The notes under the pieces were generated by a model, which was not told the origin of the DNA, searched no databases, and worked only from the letters and a program-made list of their open reading frames with translations. 64,000 bases of DNA from contig CAYXHM010000001.1 of assembly GCA_964464965.1 (NCBI GenBank), positions 682,001 to 746,000 of the forward strand. The letters run 5' to 3'. Numbering within the stretch: the stretch's first letter is position 1; each line of letters opens with the position of its first letter. The position numbers and the translations under genes were made by a program. The DNA comes from UBA5543 sp964464965. Its GTDB lineage: Bacteria > Bacteroidota > Bacteroidia > Chitinophagales > Chitinophagaceae. Below, in pieces: positions 50,380 through 58,480 of this stretch.

Positions 50380-51624
50380 TTGAGGAGGATTTTTATTTGT
50401 TGCTTACTGCTCGTAAGCACTTTAACAGGCACTGTTGTGCATGCACAACATTCTATCAACGCAGACAGCTTGTTTTCTGTAGCGCGGAAAGCTGCATTTG
50501 ACAATAAAGATTATGATGTTGCGATTGCACACGCTAACAAAGCACTTTCTGTAAATCCGCTTTACACAGATATCATAGTTTTTCTTGGCAGGCTATATGC
50601 ATGGAAAAAAATGCCCGACAGCGCCAGGTATTATTTTAATACTGCGCTGAAACAAGATGTGACGCTGGCTGATGCCTATACTGCATATGCAGACGTAGAA
50701 TTATGGAATGACAATAAGGAAAAAGCGATCGAGATACTGGATACAGGACTTACTTACCATCCTGACGAAGTGTCTTTGCTAATACGCAAAGCTAAAATCA
50801 TGAATGAATTACGGGATTATGAAACAGCTATACATATTGTTGACACTATTCTCTCTATAGACAAAAAAAATACAGAGGCAAGGGCACTTGCTGCACAGAT
50901 AAGGGACAACATCTCGAAAAACAAAATCGGGATAAAATATGACTATGCTTATTTCGACAAACAGTTTCCCGATCCCTGGCAATTTCTGAGCATTGACTAT
51001 ACCCGGCAAACAAAGCTCGGCCCGGTTACTGCAAAAATTAATTATGCGAACCGGTTTAAAAGCGGTGGACTGCAATATGAGTTAGAAAGCTACCCGAGGA
51101 TTTCAAAGGTTTTTTATACCTATCTCAACATAGGCTATTCTTCAGATATTACAGTTTTCCCAAAATGGAGAGCGGGGGTGTCACTTTATGCCAATCTTCC
51201 CCGGGCTTTCGAGGTAGAAGCCGGGCTGCGTTATCTCTATTTCAATACCAATACTTTTATATACACCTTATACGCAGGCAAGTATTATAACAATTTCCTG
51301 TTTGGTGCACGTACGTATCTATCACCGGCATCAAACAATATTGCCGAATCTTACAGCATACTAGGGCGCTATTATTACAAGGGGGTGGATGATTATGTAG
51401 GAATTATGTTTGGTACCGGTATATCTCCTGACGACAGGCGTGTAAATGTGCAACTGTATAACAATTACAAACTTCGTACATATTCTTGCGAACTAACGCT
51501 GAGACATTCCATCCGGAAACTGAACATAGTTACTTTCAACTGTTCCATACTCAACCAGGAGTATTTGCCAAAAGTAACAGGCAACCAATTACAAGTTGGG
51601 CTGGGGTATATACGTAGATTTTAA
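50380..51624 (+). CDS. YaiO-like protein: TPR repeats plus outer-membrane barrel
   Basis: About 414 residues from TTG 50380, chosen because it begins a proper signal peptide (RRIFICCLLLVSTLTGTVVHAQ); the frame extends upstream to 50269, but that would bury the signal. AGGAGG and a TAATTTTG string sit right at this start, so it could lie a codon or two further on. After the signal come about five TPR-like repeats (ADSLFSVARKAAFDNKDYDVAIAHANKAL, DARYYFNTALKQDV-like), then from about residue 190 a beta-barrel (KIGIKYDYAYFDKQFPDPWQFLSIDYTR, ending VGLGYIRRF), as in YaiO/PgaA-type polymer exporters. It converges on the GT2 gene with two bases between stops. Inferred secretion port for the polymer made there. 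Confidence 0.85.
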   Translation: MRRIFICCLLLVSTLTGTVVHAQHSINADSLFSVARKAAFDNKDYDVAIAHANKALSVNPLYTDIIVFLGRLYAWKKMPDSARYYFNTALKQDVTLADAYTAYADVELWNDNKEKAIEILDTGLTYHPDEVSLLIRKAKIMNELRDYETAIHIVDTILSIDKKNTEARALAAQIRDNISKNKIGIKYDYAYFDKQFPDPWQFLSIDYTRQTKLGPVTAKINYANRFKSGGLQYELESYPRISKVFYTYLNIGYSSDITVFPKWRAGVSLYANLPRAFEVEAGLRYLYFNTNTFIYTLYAGKYYNNFLFGARTYLSPASNNIAESYSILGRYYYKGVDDYVGIMFGTGISPDDRRVNVQLYNNYKLRTYSCELTLRHSIRKLNIVTFNCSILNQEYLPKVTGNQLQVGLGYIRRF

Positions 51625-51626
51625 AA

Positions 51627-53057
51627 TTATTTTCTGGGCGGCAATGGTGCAAACCCTTGCCTTGTCATCTCCCCCCAGGTTTTTTTCTTCCTGATGAAAT
51701 CTATATACCCCCTGATAGCTGACCATACTACGAAAGGATGGAAAAAAAATGGCTCTGTCAATGCTGTCAATAATAGCTTCATCATATCTGTACGCCTGCG
51801 GTACATATTATATGTAGTAACCTCCATATACGCGGCAAATGCTGAATACAAGTAGCCAAATGAAATAACAAATACGAGCAGGGCCAGGAACATATTCCAG
51901 TTGATATGGCCTGTTATGGTCAGTAATACAAAAACAATCAATCCAAAAAATTCAATAAGGGGTGCCACCATTTCAAAGAAAAACCAATACGGATAGCTAA
52001 TCATGCCCAAAAGGTGGTACTTAGGATTTAAGAACATTTTTTTATGGAACTTCATAGTTTCAATAGTGCCCCTTATCCATCGGTTTCGCTGCCTGCCCAG
52101 TATTTTGCTGCTTGTAGGTGCCTCTGTCCAGCATAGCGGGTCTGGTATATACGTCACTTTATACGGAAGTTTCCTTTCTTCCATATACCTCCTCATCCTT
52201 ACCACCAGTTCCATATCTTCACCCACGGTATTATGGTTATACCCTCCGGCATTAATAACTATATGCCTGTCAAAAGCGCCAAAAGCACCTGATATCAGTA
52301 ACAATCCATTCAGCCGGGCCCATGCCATACGTCCAAGTATAAAGGCGCGTATATACTCTAATGATTGCAACCTGGCCCAGTAGTTTTGGGGTAAATGTAC
52401 CTTTACTAACCTTCCATCTCTTATTTCGCAGGAGTTCGCAATACGTACCACCCCACCGGATGCAATTATCTTTTCTTCACCTTCTTCAAGAAAAGGCTTC
52501 ATCATCTTCAATACAGCGTCCTGTTCCAATATACAATCCACGTCAATGCATACAATGTAATCGTTGGCCGATACGTTGATGCCCACATTTAATGCATCCG
52601 CCTTGCCGCCGTTTTCTTTATCTATTACAACCAGCTTTTTGTAAACTGGGTTAGTGCTTTTGTATATGCCACGTACTGCTTTAGTAGCTATCCTGTAGTT
52701 TACATGAAATGGTATCTTTTCTAGGTCGTAAGCATCTATGAGTTTTTGCAGGCTATCGTCTTTACTGCCATCGTTAATAATCAGTATTTCGATATTACTA
52801 TAATACACAGATAGTAAAGACCGTACATTTTCAATAATAGTTGCCCCTTCATTGTAGGCCGGTGCCAGTATGCTTACCGTTGGCGCATGTGGCGAAGATG
52901 CCAGCAGCCTGTAGTCTGTAAACTGGTTCTCATGCATATACTCCCTGGTTTCTCCTATTGAGAAAAAGCCGATAAGTATATAAGACAACAAAAGTACCAG
53001 GGCATAGGTAAATATGCCGTAAGTAAGGAAATCCAGCAATACAGTAGTTACGCTCAT
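51627..53057 (-). CDS. Processive family 2 glycosyltransferase (PgaC/BcsA-like)
   Basis: 476 residues: one N-terminal membrane helix (about 8-33), a GT-A domain and four or so C-terminal helices. Motifs of a polymerising synthase are intact: APAYNEGATI, INDGSKD, the metal-binding DVD (172-174), the GED (279-281) base motif and the processivity motif QRNRW (323-327). It would make a beta-linked polysaccharide (poly-GlcNAc, hyaluronan or cellulose type; the sugar is not predictable) and push it across the inner membrane. Its ATG overlaps the HEAT gene's stop by four bases (ATGA). The C-terminal WGEMTRQGF is seen in related Bacteroidota synthases. Confidence 0.93.
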   Translation of the reverse strand: MSVTTVLLDFLTYGIFTYALVLLLSYILIGFFSIGETREYMHENQFTDYRLLASSPHAPTVSILAPAYNEGATIIENVRSLLSVYYSNIEILIINDGSKDDSLQKLIDAYDLEKIPFHVNYRIATKAVRGIYKSTNPVYKKLVVIDKENGGKADALNVGINVSANDYIVCIDVDCILEQDAVLKMMKPFLEEGEEKIIASGGVVRIANSCEIRDGRLVKVHLPQNYWARLQSLEYIRAFILGRMAWARLNGLLLISGAFGAFDRHIVINAGGYNHNTVGEDMELVVRMRRYMEERKLPYKVTYIPDPLCWTEAPTSSKILGRQRNRWIRGTIETMKFHKKMFLNPKYHLLGMISYPYWFFFEMVAPLIEFFGLIVFVLLTITGHINWNMFLALLVFVISFGYLYSAFAAYMEVTTYNMYRRRTDMMKLLLTALTEPFFFHPFVVWSAIRGYIDFIRKKKTWGEMTRQGFAPLPPRK

Positions 53058-54136
53058 ACCTTCATTTCCTTTTCTACCTGTTTAGAAATTGAGTGCAGTA
53101 CATCATCTTTTTCTGCTTCTTCAAACAACAGTTGCCAACCTGTATTATCTACACAAACTATAGCCCTTGCTGCTTCCAGCTTTATGTCGTCATTATTACA
53201 ACGTAACGCTTCTATTAAAAAAGTAAAATCTGCATGGCTGCCTATCTCTGCAATTTGCTTCAATATCAGCCGCTGGTTCAATATCGTTTCTTTAGGATAT
53301 TGTGCCTTCAATATACCTGTAGTTTCCGGCATGGCTATTTTGCCAAGCGCAGTAATAGCGTGCATCCTGATTTTTTCACTATCCGATTGCAAACAGCCAA
53401 CAACTATATCGTGTACCTGGAATTGCTGGTAAACCTCTGCAAGCTTTAATGCAAACTGAACTACGTATTTATTTTCAGAGCTTATCCATACAGGTAAATA
53501 TTCCATGCCTGTTGAATCTTTGCTCTGTAGCTGTTCCAGTAGTTTTAACTGCTGCCACTCATACATAGGGTTAGTCAGGTTAGTAAGAAAGACCAACCCG
53601 TTAAATCCTGCAAAACCAATAGTTGCAGCCTGCGCCTCACGCCTTACAAACTTGTTGTTATGGTTGGTATATTTCATTATCTCATCGTACATGGTATGGC
53701 TGTCCATCATATACAGTTCATAAATACCCCTGGCTTTTTTATGCCATACTGTCGATTTCATTTTATTTACAGAATCTTGTATCAGCCCCAGTTCTCTATA
53801 TACCATATCAATATTGCGGGCACCTGCGCCTGTAATATTTTTCTTTATGATGATCAATTTATCAATGATAAATTGCCGTGTTAATGGCTTATGCAGGTAC
53901 TTCAACAGACTATCCGGAACCTCTGTACGCACATTTTCATCTCCTGACAGCAACTCGATTATCCATTCATCCATTACATCACTCAGCTGTGCTTTAGCCC
54001 TGAAACGCTTTTTCTTTGAATGCAGGAAGATATATATCACCAACACTACACAAAAAGTGAGTATAGCAAAAACAGTCGCACTTGCATACAAATGCTCAGG
54101 CGATATTACCCGGAAAAATGTTTCGCGTTGGGTCAC
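53054..54136 (-). CDS. Membrane-anchored HEAT-repeat protein
   Basis: 360 residues: one membrane helix (about 16-38, TVFAILTFCVVLVIYIFLHSKKKRFRAK in part), then an all-helical cytosolic region of HEAT-type repeats (FVRREAQAATIGFAGFNGLVFL, DSEKIRMHAITALGKIAMPETTGIL, NDDIKLEAARAIVCVDNTGWQLLF). No enzyme motif. It lies between a receiver protein (seven bases) and a processive glycosyltransferase (four-base overlap), so it probably bridges the signal and the synthase at the membrane, inferred from order only. Confidence 0.88.
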   Translation of the reverse strand: MTQRETFFRVISPEHLYASATVFAILTFCVVLVIYIFLHSKKKRFRAKAQLSDVMDEWIIELLSGDENVRTEVPDSLLKYLHKPLTRQFIIDKLIIIKKNITGAGARNIDMVYRELGLIQDSVNKMKSTVWHKKARGIYELYMMDSHTMYDEIMKYTNHNNKFVRREAQAATIGFAGFNGLVFLTNLTNPMYEWQQLKLLEQLQSKDSTGMEYLPVWISSENKYVVQFALKLAEVYQQFQVHDIVVGCLQSDSEKIRMHAITALGKIAMPETTGILKAQYPKETILNQRLILKQIAEIGSHADFTFLIEALRCNNDDIKLEAARAIVCVDNTGWQLLFEEAEKDDVLHSISKQVEKEMKV

Positions 54137-54143
54137 TATGAAA

Positions 54144-54512
54144 CTATGCTATTTGTTTTAGCTGCTTTTTGATTCTTATCGTCAATTCGGCCATGCTGAA
54201 AGGCTTTGTTATATAATCGTCTGCACCCAGGTCGAATGCTTCACTTATATTTTGCTCCTGGCCTAATGTTGAAAAAACAATTACCCTTATATCCTTATTT
54301 TTTATGGCCTTGACTGCACTAACTACTTCCAGGCCTGATGCATAGGGCAGCATTATATCAGTAAGTACCACATCGGGCATGTCGGGCAATAATCTCTCAA
54401 TACCCTCTTTCCCATCAGAGCAGCATATTATCCTGAACCCCTCTTTTTTAAGTTTAGACTCCACAGCCCTCTGTATCAGGGCATCATCCTCTATTAATAG
54501 TATTGTATGCAA
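54144..54512 (-). CDS. Single-domain response regulator (CheY-like receiver)
   Basis: 122 residues, one receiver domain and no output domain. Acidic pocket IEDD (8-10), phosphoacceptor D52 in LTDIMLPYASG, signalling Ser/Thr in VIVFSTLG and the conserved Lys in YITKPF. The first gene of a three-gene unit with the HEAT protein and glycosyltransferase, and divergent across 162 bases from a hydrolase-kinase-Hpt unit. A stand-alone receiver next to a membrane scaffold suggests regulation by protein contact rather than through DNA binding. Confidence 0.95.
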   Translation of the reverse strand: MHTILLIEDDALIQRAVESKLKKEGFRIICCSDGKEGIERLLPDMPDVVLTDIMLPYASGLEVVSAVKAIKNKDIRVIVFSTLGQEQNISEAFDLGADDYITKPFSMAELTIRIKKQLKQIA

Positions 54513-54580
54513 AATCCTCTTTTGTTAAGTGAACAATTCTCTCCTCTCTTTTATCACTTACACTTCAAAATTAAGGAGTT

Positions 54581-54609
54581 TTTGCAGATATAATAAGACT
54601 ATACTTTTG
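54581..54609 (+). promoter_or_regulatory. Promoter of the hydrolase-kinase-Hpt operon
   Basis: TTTG at 54581-54584, a 17-base spacer and TACTTTTG at 54602-54609 fit the Bacteroidota -33/-7 promoter. The hydrolase ATG is about 65 bases downstream, leaving a leader of about 60 bases. No similarly clear box is seen for the divergent receiver gene. Confidence 0.6.
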
Positions 54610-54674
54610 ACGATGGCTACGTTTTAGCTAATTTTATACTATACATATAGAGGAAATCAGAAAATCATTCATTT

Positions 54675-55475
54675 ATGGCTTCAGGCCCGATTAAAAAAAA
54701 CAATGTCACTATCATTGACAGAGGGAATAATGCGGCAACCATAATTTTTGCACATGGTTTTGGAACAAACCAGACAGCATGGGAAAAGGTCTCCAAAGCA
54801 TTTGCCAACGATTATAAAATAATACTTTACGATAACGTAGGTGCTGGTAAAGCAGACATGTCTGCATACAGCCCTAACAAGTATGATAACCTGGATACTT
54901 ATGCAAATGACTTACTGGATATCTGCCAGGAGCTTGACATATATGATGCAATAATGGTAGGGCACTCTGTAAGTGGTATGATAAGCATACTTGCTGATAT
55001 TAAGGAACCGCACAGGTTTAAAAAAATGGTATTGATAGGCGCTACAGCCAGATACCTGAACGATGGTGATTATACAGGTGGTTTTGACCAGGAATCACTC
55101 AATAACCTGTACCAGGCCATGGCTAACAACTATTTTGCCTGGGTGAGCGGTTTCGCACCCGCGGCCATGGCCAATGAGGATAAGCCTGAACTGGCAGAAA
55201 GTTTCGCTGCAACATTATCAGCACTCAGGCCGGATATAGCACAATCTGTAGCAAGAGTCATTTTCCAGTCTGATTACAGGGATAAACTATCAGGCTGCAA
55301 AACAGAAACACTTTTGTTACAAACCCAACGTGATATTGCCGTACCCCTCGAGGCTGCCGAATATTTACATAACAACCTGGAAAACAGTGAACTGAAAATC
55401 ATTAATGCGGAAGGTCATTTTCCACACATAAGTGCGCCTGATGAAATAATAGCTGCAATGAAAAAATTCATATAA
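54675..55475 (+). CDS. RsbQ/KAI2-like alpha/beta hydrolase
   Basis: 266 residues, the usual RsbQ length. FAHGFGTNQTAW at 26-36, LYDNVGAGKAD, the nucleophile S98 in VGHSVSGM, then RYLNDGDYTGGFDQ, D220 in QTQRDIAVP and H248 in EGHFPHIS form the complete triad in the spacing of RsbQ and the plant receptors D14/KAI2. In Bacillus, RsbQ hydrolyses or carries an unknown small molecule that activates the PAS domain of RsbP. Here it is six bases upstream of a PAS-containing hybrid kinase, which strongly suggests the same type of ligand-dependent sensing. No signal peptide, so it is cytosolic. It heads the operon. Confidence 0.93.
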   Translation: MASGPIKKNNVTIIDRGNNAATIIFAHGFGTNQTAWEKVSKAFANDYKIILYDNVGAGKADMSAYSPNKYDNLDTYANDLLDICQELDIYDAIMVGHSVSGMISILADIKEPHRFKKMVLIGATARYLNDGDYTGGFDQESLNNLYQAMANNYFAWVSGFAPAAMANEDKPELAESFAATLSALRPDIAQSVARVIFQSDYRDKLSGCKTETLLLQTQRDIAVPLEAAEYLHNNLENSELKIINAEGHFPHISAPDEIIAAMKKFI

Positions 55476-55481
55476 AATATA

Positions 55482-57938
55482 TTGAAAAATACATCTGAAA
55501 TCAACTGGCAAAAAGAGGCTTTGGAGTTCTTATTAGCGCTATCTCCGGTAAAGCGTTTAAAGGACATTCACCTTATCAGGAAAAACACAATAGACCTGTT
55601 GCGCCTGCATGCTCATTGCGTCCATAGCAGCCTGGCCGTTATTGAAGATGATATTACGGCACGCATTGTGTACAGTACAGATGCTGCATACAACGGCTTT
55701 ATCAATGCAGAACACCTGCAACTACTAATTACGGATAAACAGATCGCAGTAACCGGCGATATTGGCATTAAATCCTCCGCATCCATACAATTTGTCGTAT
55801 TGCCATTTGCCGAGCAGCAATATAGTGGTGCTGTCATAATTGCTTATCCTGCAGATTTCATCATTAATGATACCTGTATGGAATTTCTTCATGCTGTATG
55901 GATAGGAATAAAGGATATAAACATGCTCATGCAGGTTTACTATTCATCAGAAAAACTGACAACACGCTTCAATGCAATTTTAAGTACGATACCCGAGAGT
56001 ATAGTTTTCGTAGATGATGGTGGCAAAGAAGGCTGGATAAATGAATCTGCGGCGACTTTATTGGGCATTCCGGCAGGTAATGTGCCTGCCATAGAGCTAT
56101 CTGCAGCAATGTTCAACTTAAGGACAACGGCTGTAAATCATGATGAAATAACTCAGAGGGGAAAAAGCTTGTTCGGCAAGGAGGCACAACTGCTTACAAA
56201 CTGGAAATGGGTATATGGCAATCCCGTTATACAGGTATTAGATGTTTCTTGCGTACCGGCCGTATCTGCAAATATCAAAGGCAGGTTGTGGGTATTTTCA
56301 GACGTAACCTTTGAGCATATTGCAGCTGAACAACTACGGGAATTGAATGCAGAACTAAAGGTCAAACGGAAAATTGCTGATGAGCAGAATATTGCCAAAT
56401 CAGATTTTCTGGCAAATATGAGCCATGAAATACGCACGCCTATGAATGGCGTAATTGGTATGACCAGCCTGCTGACTAATACACCCCTCACTGAAGAGCA
56501 AAAAGACTATGTAGAAACCATCAGGATAAGTGGTGAGACGTTATTATCCATAATCAATGATATACTTGATTTCTCTAAAATAGAATCAGGAAAAATGGAA
56601 CTGGAACAGGCCCCGTTCAACATCAGTAAAGTAATAGAGGAAACCTATGATTTATTGAGCGTTAAGGCTTTCGAAAAAGGGCTTGACCTATTATATTATA
56701 TAGACCCAGGCGTACCTGCAGAAATAATTGGCGACATTACCCGTTTCAGGCAGGTACTGGTCAATCTTGTGTCCAATGGCCTGAAGTTCACGGAAAAAGG
56801 AGAAATACTGATAGCAGCTACTTCTTTGAGCAAGGATGGCGACATGCATACACTTGAATTCCAGGTAAAAGACACAGGTATTGGTATTCCGGCAGATAAG
56901 TACCATCGTTTATTCGAGAGTTTCTCACAGGTCGATTCATCTACTACCAGGAAATATGGCGGTACCGGACTTGGCCTCGCCATTTGCCAACGTATAGTAA
57001 AGCTAATGGGTGGAACAATTACCGTAGACAGTGTAGAAAATGAAGGTTCCTGCTTCAGGTTTACAATGGTAGTGCAGGCGAATAAGCAGGCTATTCAATA
57101 CAACAAAAAGGAGAATTTCAATACTGAATTATTCGCTGGTAAATCAGTACTTGTAATAGATGATAACCTGACCAACCTGCGCATATTAAAGGATCACCTT
57201 ACGCTCTGGGGGTTAAATGTAGCGGCTTATGACAAATACCACGATGCTATTCCTGAGTTAAAGACAAACAACTATGATGTAGCAATCATTGATATGGTAA
57301 TGCCTGAAAAAAATGGCCTTGAAGTAGGTGCCATAATTAAAGACATAAGGCCGGCATTACCTATGGTATTGTATAGTTCTGCAATACACCTGTCAGCAAA
57401 AGAAAAAGAACAGGCACAGAATATTTTCAATGTTATCCTTAATAAACCTTTCAAACGGGAAGCTGTTAAAGATGCACTGCATGCCTTGCTCGGCAGTACC
57501 CCCGTGCAACTTACCAAGGCAACTGTGCCGGCAGATAGAGTCATTATCAACACTTCAAACATCAGGATATTGGTTGCAGAAGACGATATGATTAACCAAA
57601 AACTCATCAGCCGTGTTTTGGAAAAGCTTGGTTACAATTATACAATGGTTGATACAGGCGTAAAGGCAGTCACGCAAATAAAAGAGCAGCATTTTGATAT
57701 TGTCTTTATGGATGTGATGATGCCTGAAATGGATGGTATAGAAGCAACAGGTATCATCAGGGAAGTTGTTGAAAAAAACAGGCAACCTGTTATCATAGCG
57801 CTTACAGCAAATGCACTTTCCGGAGACAGGGAAAAATTATTGGGTGCAGGTATGGACGACTTTATCAGTAAACCATACAAGTCGCCGGATATACAAAAAG
57901 CCATTGAAAAATGGGCATCAAAAAACGACATATCATGA
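55482..57938 (+). CDS. Hybrid histidine kinase: GAF-like, PAS, HisKA, HATPase, two receivers
   Basis: 818 residues, cytosolic (no membrane helix). N-terminal GAF-like domain (about 25-155, LLRLHAHCVHSSLAVIEDD), PAS (about 160-280, FNAILSTIPESIVFVDDGGKEGWINESAATLLG), short coiled coil (280-308), HisKA with H315 (ANMSHEIRTPMNG), HATPase (N-box N428/N432, DTGIGIP, GGTGLGLAI), receiver 1 with D604 (IIDMVMPEKNG) and receiver 2 with D744 (FMDVMMPEMDG). Both receivers keep the acidic pair and Lys. The start is TTG 55482, the only start in frame near the hydrolase stop. It is followed, in a four-base overlap, by Hpt. Its input is likely set by the RsbQ-like hydrolase. Confidence 0.95.
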   Translation: MKNTSEINWQKEALEFLLALSPVKRLKDIHLIRKNTIDLLRLHAHCVHSSLAVIEDDITARIVYSTDAAYNGFINAEHLQLLITDKQIAVTGDIGIKSSASIQFVVLPFAEQQYSGAVIIAYPADFIINDTCMEFLHAVWIGIKDINMLMQVYYSSEKLTTRFNAILSTIPESIVFVDDGGKEGWINESAATLLGIPAGNVPAIELSAAMFNLRTTAVNHDEITQRGKSLFGKEAQLLTNWKWVYGNPVIQVLDVSCVPAVSANIKGRLWVFSDVTFEHIAAEQLRELNAELKVKRKIADEQNIAKSDFLANMSHEIRTPMNGVIGMTSLLTNTPLTEEQKDYVETIRISGETLLSIINDILDFSKIESGKMELEQAPFNISKVIEETYDLLSVKAFEKGLDLLYYIDPGVPAEIIGDITRFRQVLVNLVSNGLKFTEKGEILIAATSLSKDGDMHTLEFQVKDTGIGIPADKYHRLFESFSQVDSSTTRKYGGTGLGLAICQRIVKLMGGTITVDSVENEGSCFRFTMVVQANKQAIQYNKKENFNTELFAGKSVLVIDDNLTNLRILKDHLTLWGLNVAAYDKYHDAIPELKTNNYDVAIIDMVMPEKNGLEVGAIIKDIRPALPMVLYSSAIHLSAKEKEQAQNIFNVILNKPFKREAVKDALHALLGSTPVQLTKATVPADRVIINTSNIRILVAEDDMINQKLISRVLEKLGYNYTMVDTGVKAVTQIKEQHFDIVFMDVMMPEMDGIEATGIIREVVEKNRQPVIIALTANALSGDREKLLGAGMDDFISKPYKSPDIQKAIEKWASKNDIS

Positions 57939-58285
57939 ATAAGCAAGAGTATGCGCATATCAACACCGATTATATTTTTGAACTGGCCGACGGAGATCCC
58001 GACTTTTTAAAAGATATAATCAGCGATGTGATGAAAACAGTTCCTGCCAATATTGCCCAACTTGATGATGCGATTGTATCAGGAAATATGAATGACATCA
58101 ATTTTCTTGCACACAAACTAAAAGGAACTTTTCTTTTTATAGGAAATGCAATGTTGGGCGATATGCTTAACGAGATTGAAAGAGGTGGGCAATCGCTGGA
58201 AGAAATCTCTTTGAAAATGGAAACGATTAAAAAGGAGTACGCCTTGGCCGAGGCAGAATTTCAATCGCTGTTAAATAACATTTAA
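57935..58285 (+). CDS. Histidine phosphotransfer (Hpt) protein
   Basis: About 116 residues from ATG 57935, which overlaps the kinase stop as ATGA; the open frame reaches 57911 but that would lie inside the kinase. The four-helix Hpt pattern is clear: DYIFELADGDPDFLKDIISDVMKTVPANIAQLDDAI (in part), then FLAHKLKGTFLFIGNAML, with the phosphorylated His at H60. It passes phosphate between the kinase's receiver and a final receiver, most simply the stand-alone regulator at 54144. Confidence 0.94.
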   Translation: MNKQEYAHINTDYIFELADGDPDFLKDIISDVMKTVPANIAQLDDAIVSGNMNDINFLAHKLKGTFLFIGNAMLGDMLNEIERGGQSLEEISLKMETIKKEYALAEAEFQSLLNNI

Positions 58286-58301
58286 ACATTACATAAAGAA
58301 A

Positions 58302-58332
58302 AAGCAGCTATGATGTTTAATCATAACTGCTT
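58302..58332 (+). terminator. Hairpin after the Hpt gene
   Basis: AAGCAGCTATGAT and ATCATAACTGCTT pair with one mismatch and a five-base loop. The T tail is short, so it may be a weak terminator, placed just before the opposing tRNA-Phe. Confidence 0.5.
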
Positions 58333-58342
58333 GATTGTGAAG

Positions 58343-58415
58343 TGGTGTGGGAGGGAATTGAACCCCCGACACAAGGATTTTCAGTCCTTTGCTCTACCAA
58401 CTGAGCTACCACACC
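58343..58415 (-). tRNA. tRNA-Phe (anticodon GAA)
   Basis: On the minus strand acceptor GGTGTGG pairs with CCACACC followed by discriminator A. D arm AGCTCAGTTGGTAGAGCA, anticodon stem AAGGA/TCCTT with loop CTGAAAA (anticodon GAA), and T arm with GGTTCAATTC fit tRNA-Phe. CCA is not encoded. Confidence 0.97.
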
Positions 58416-58480
58416 TCCCGTATTTGGGATGGCAAAAATAGAACTAATCCTGAAATAACCAAAAAATCAGTAAAAGGTAT

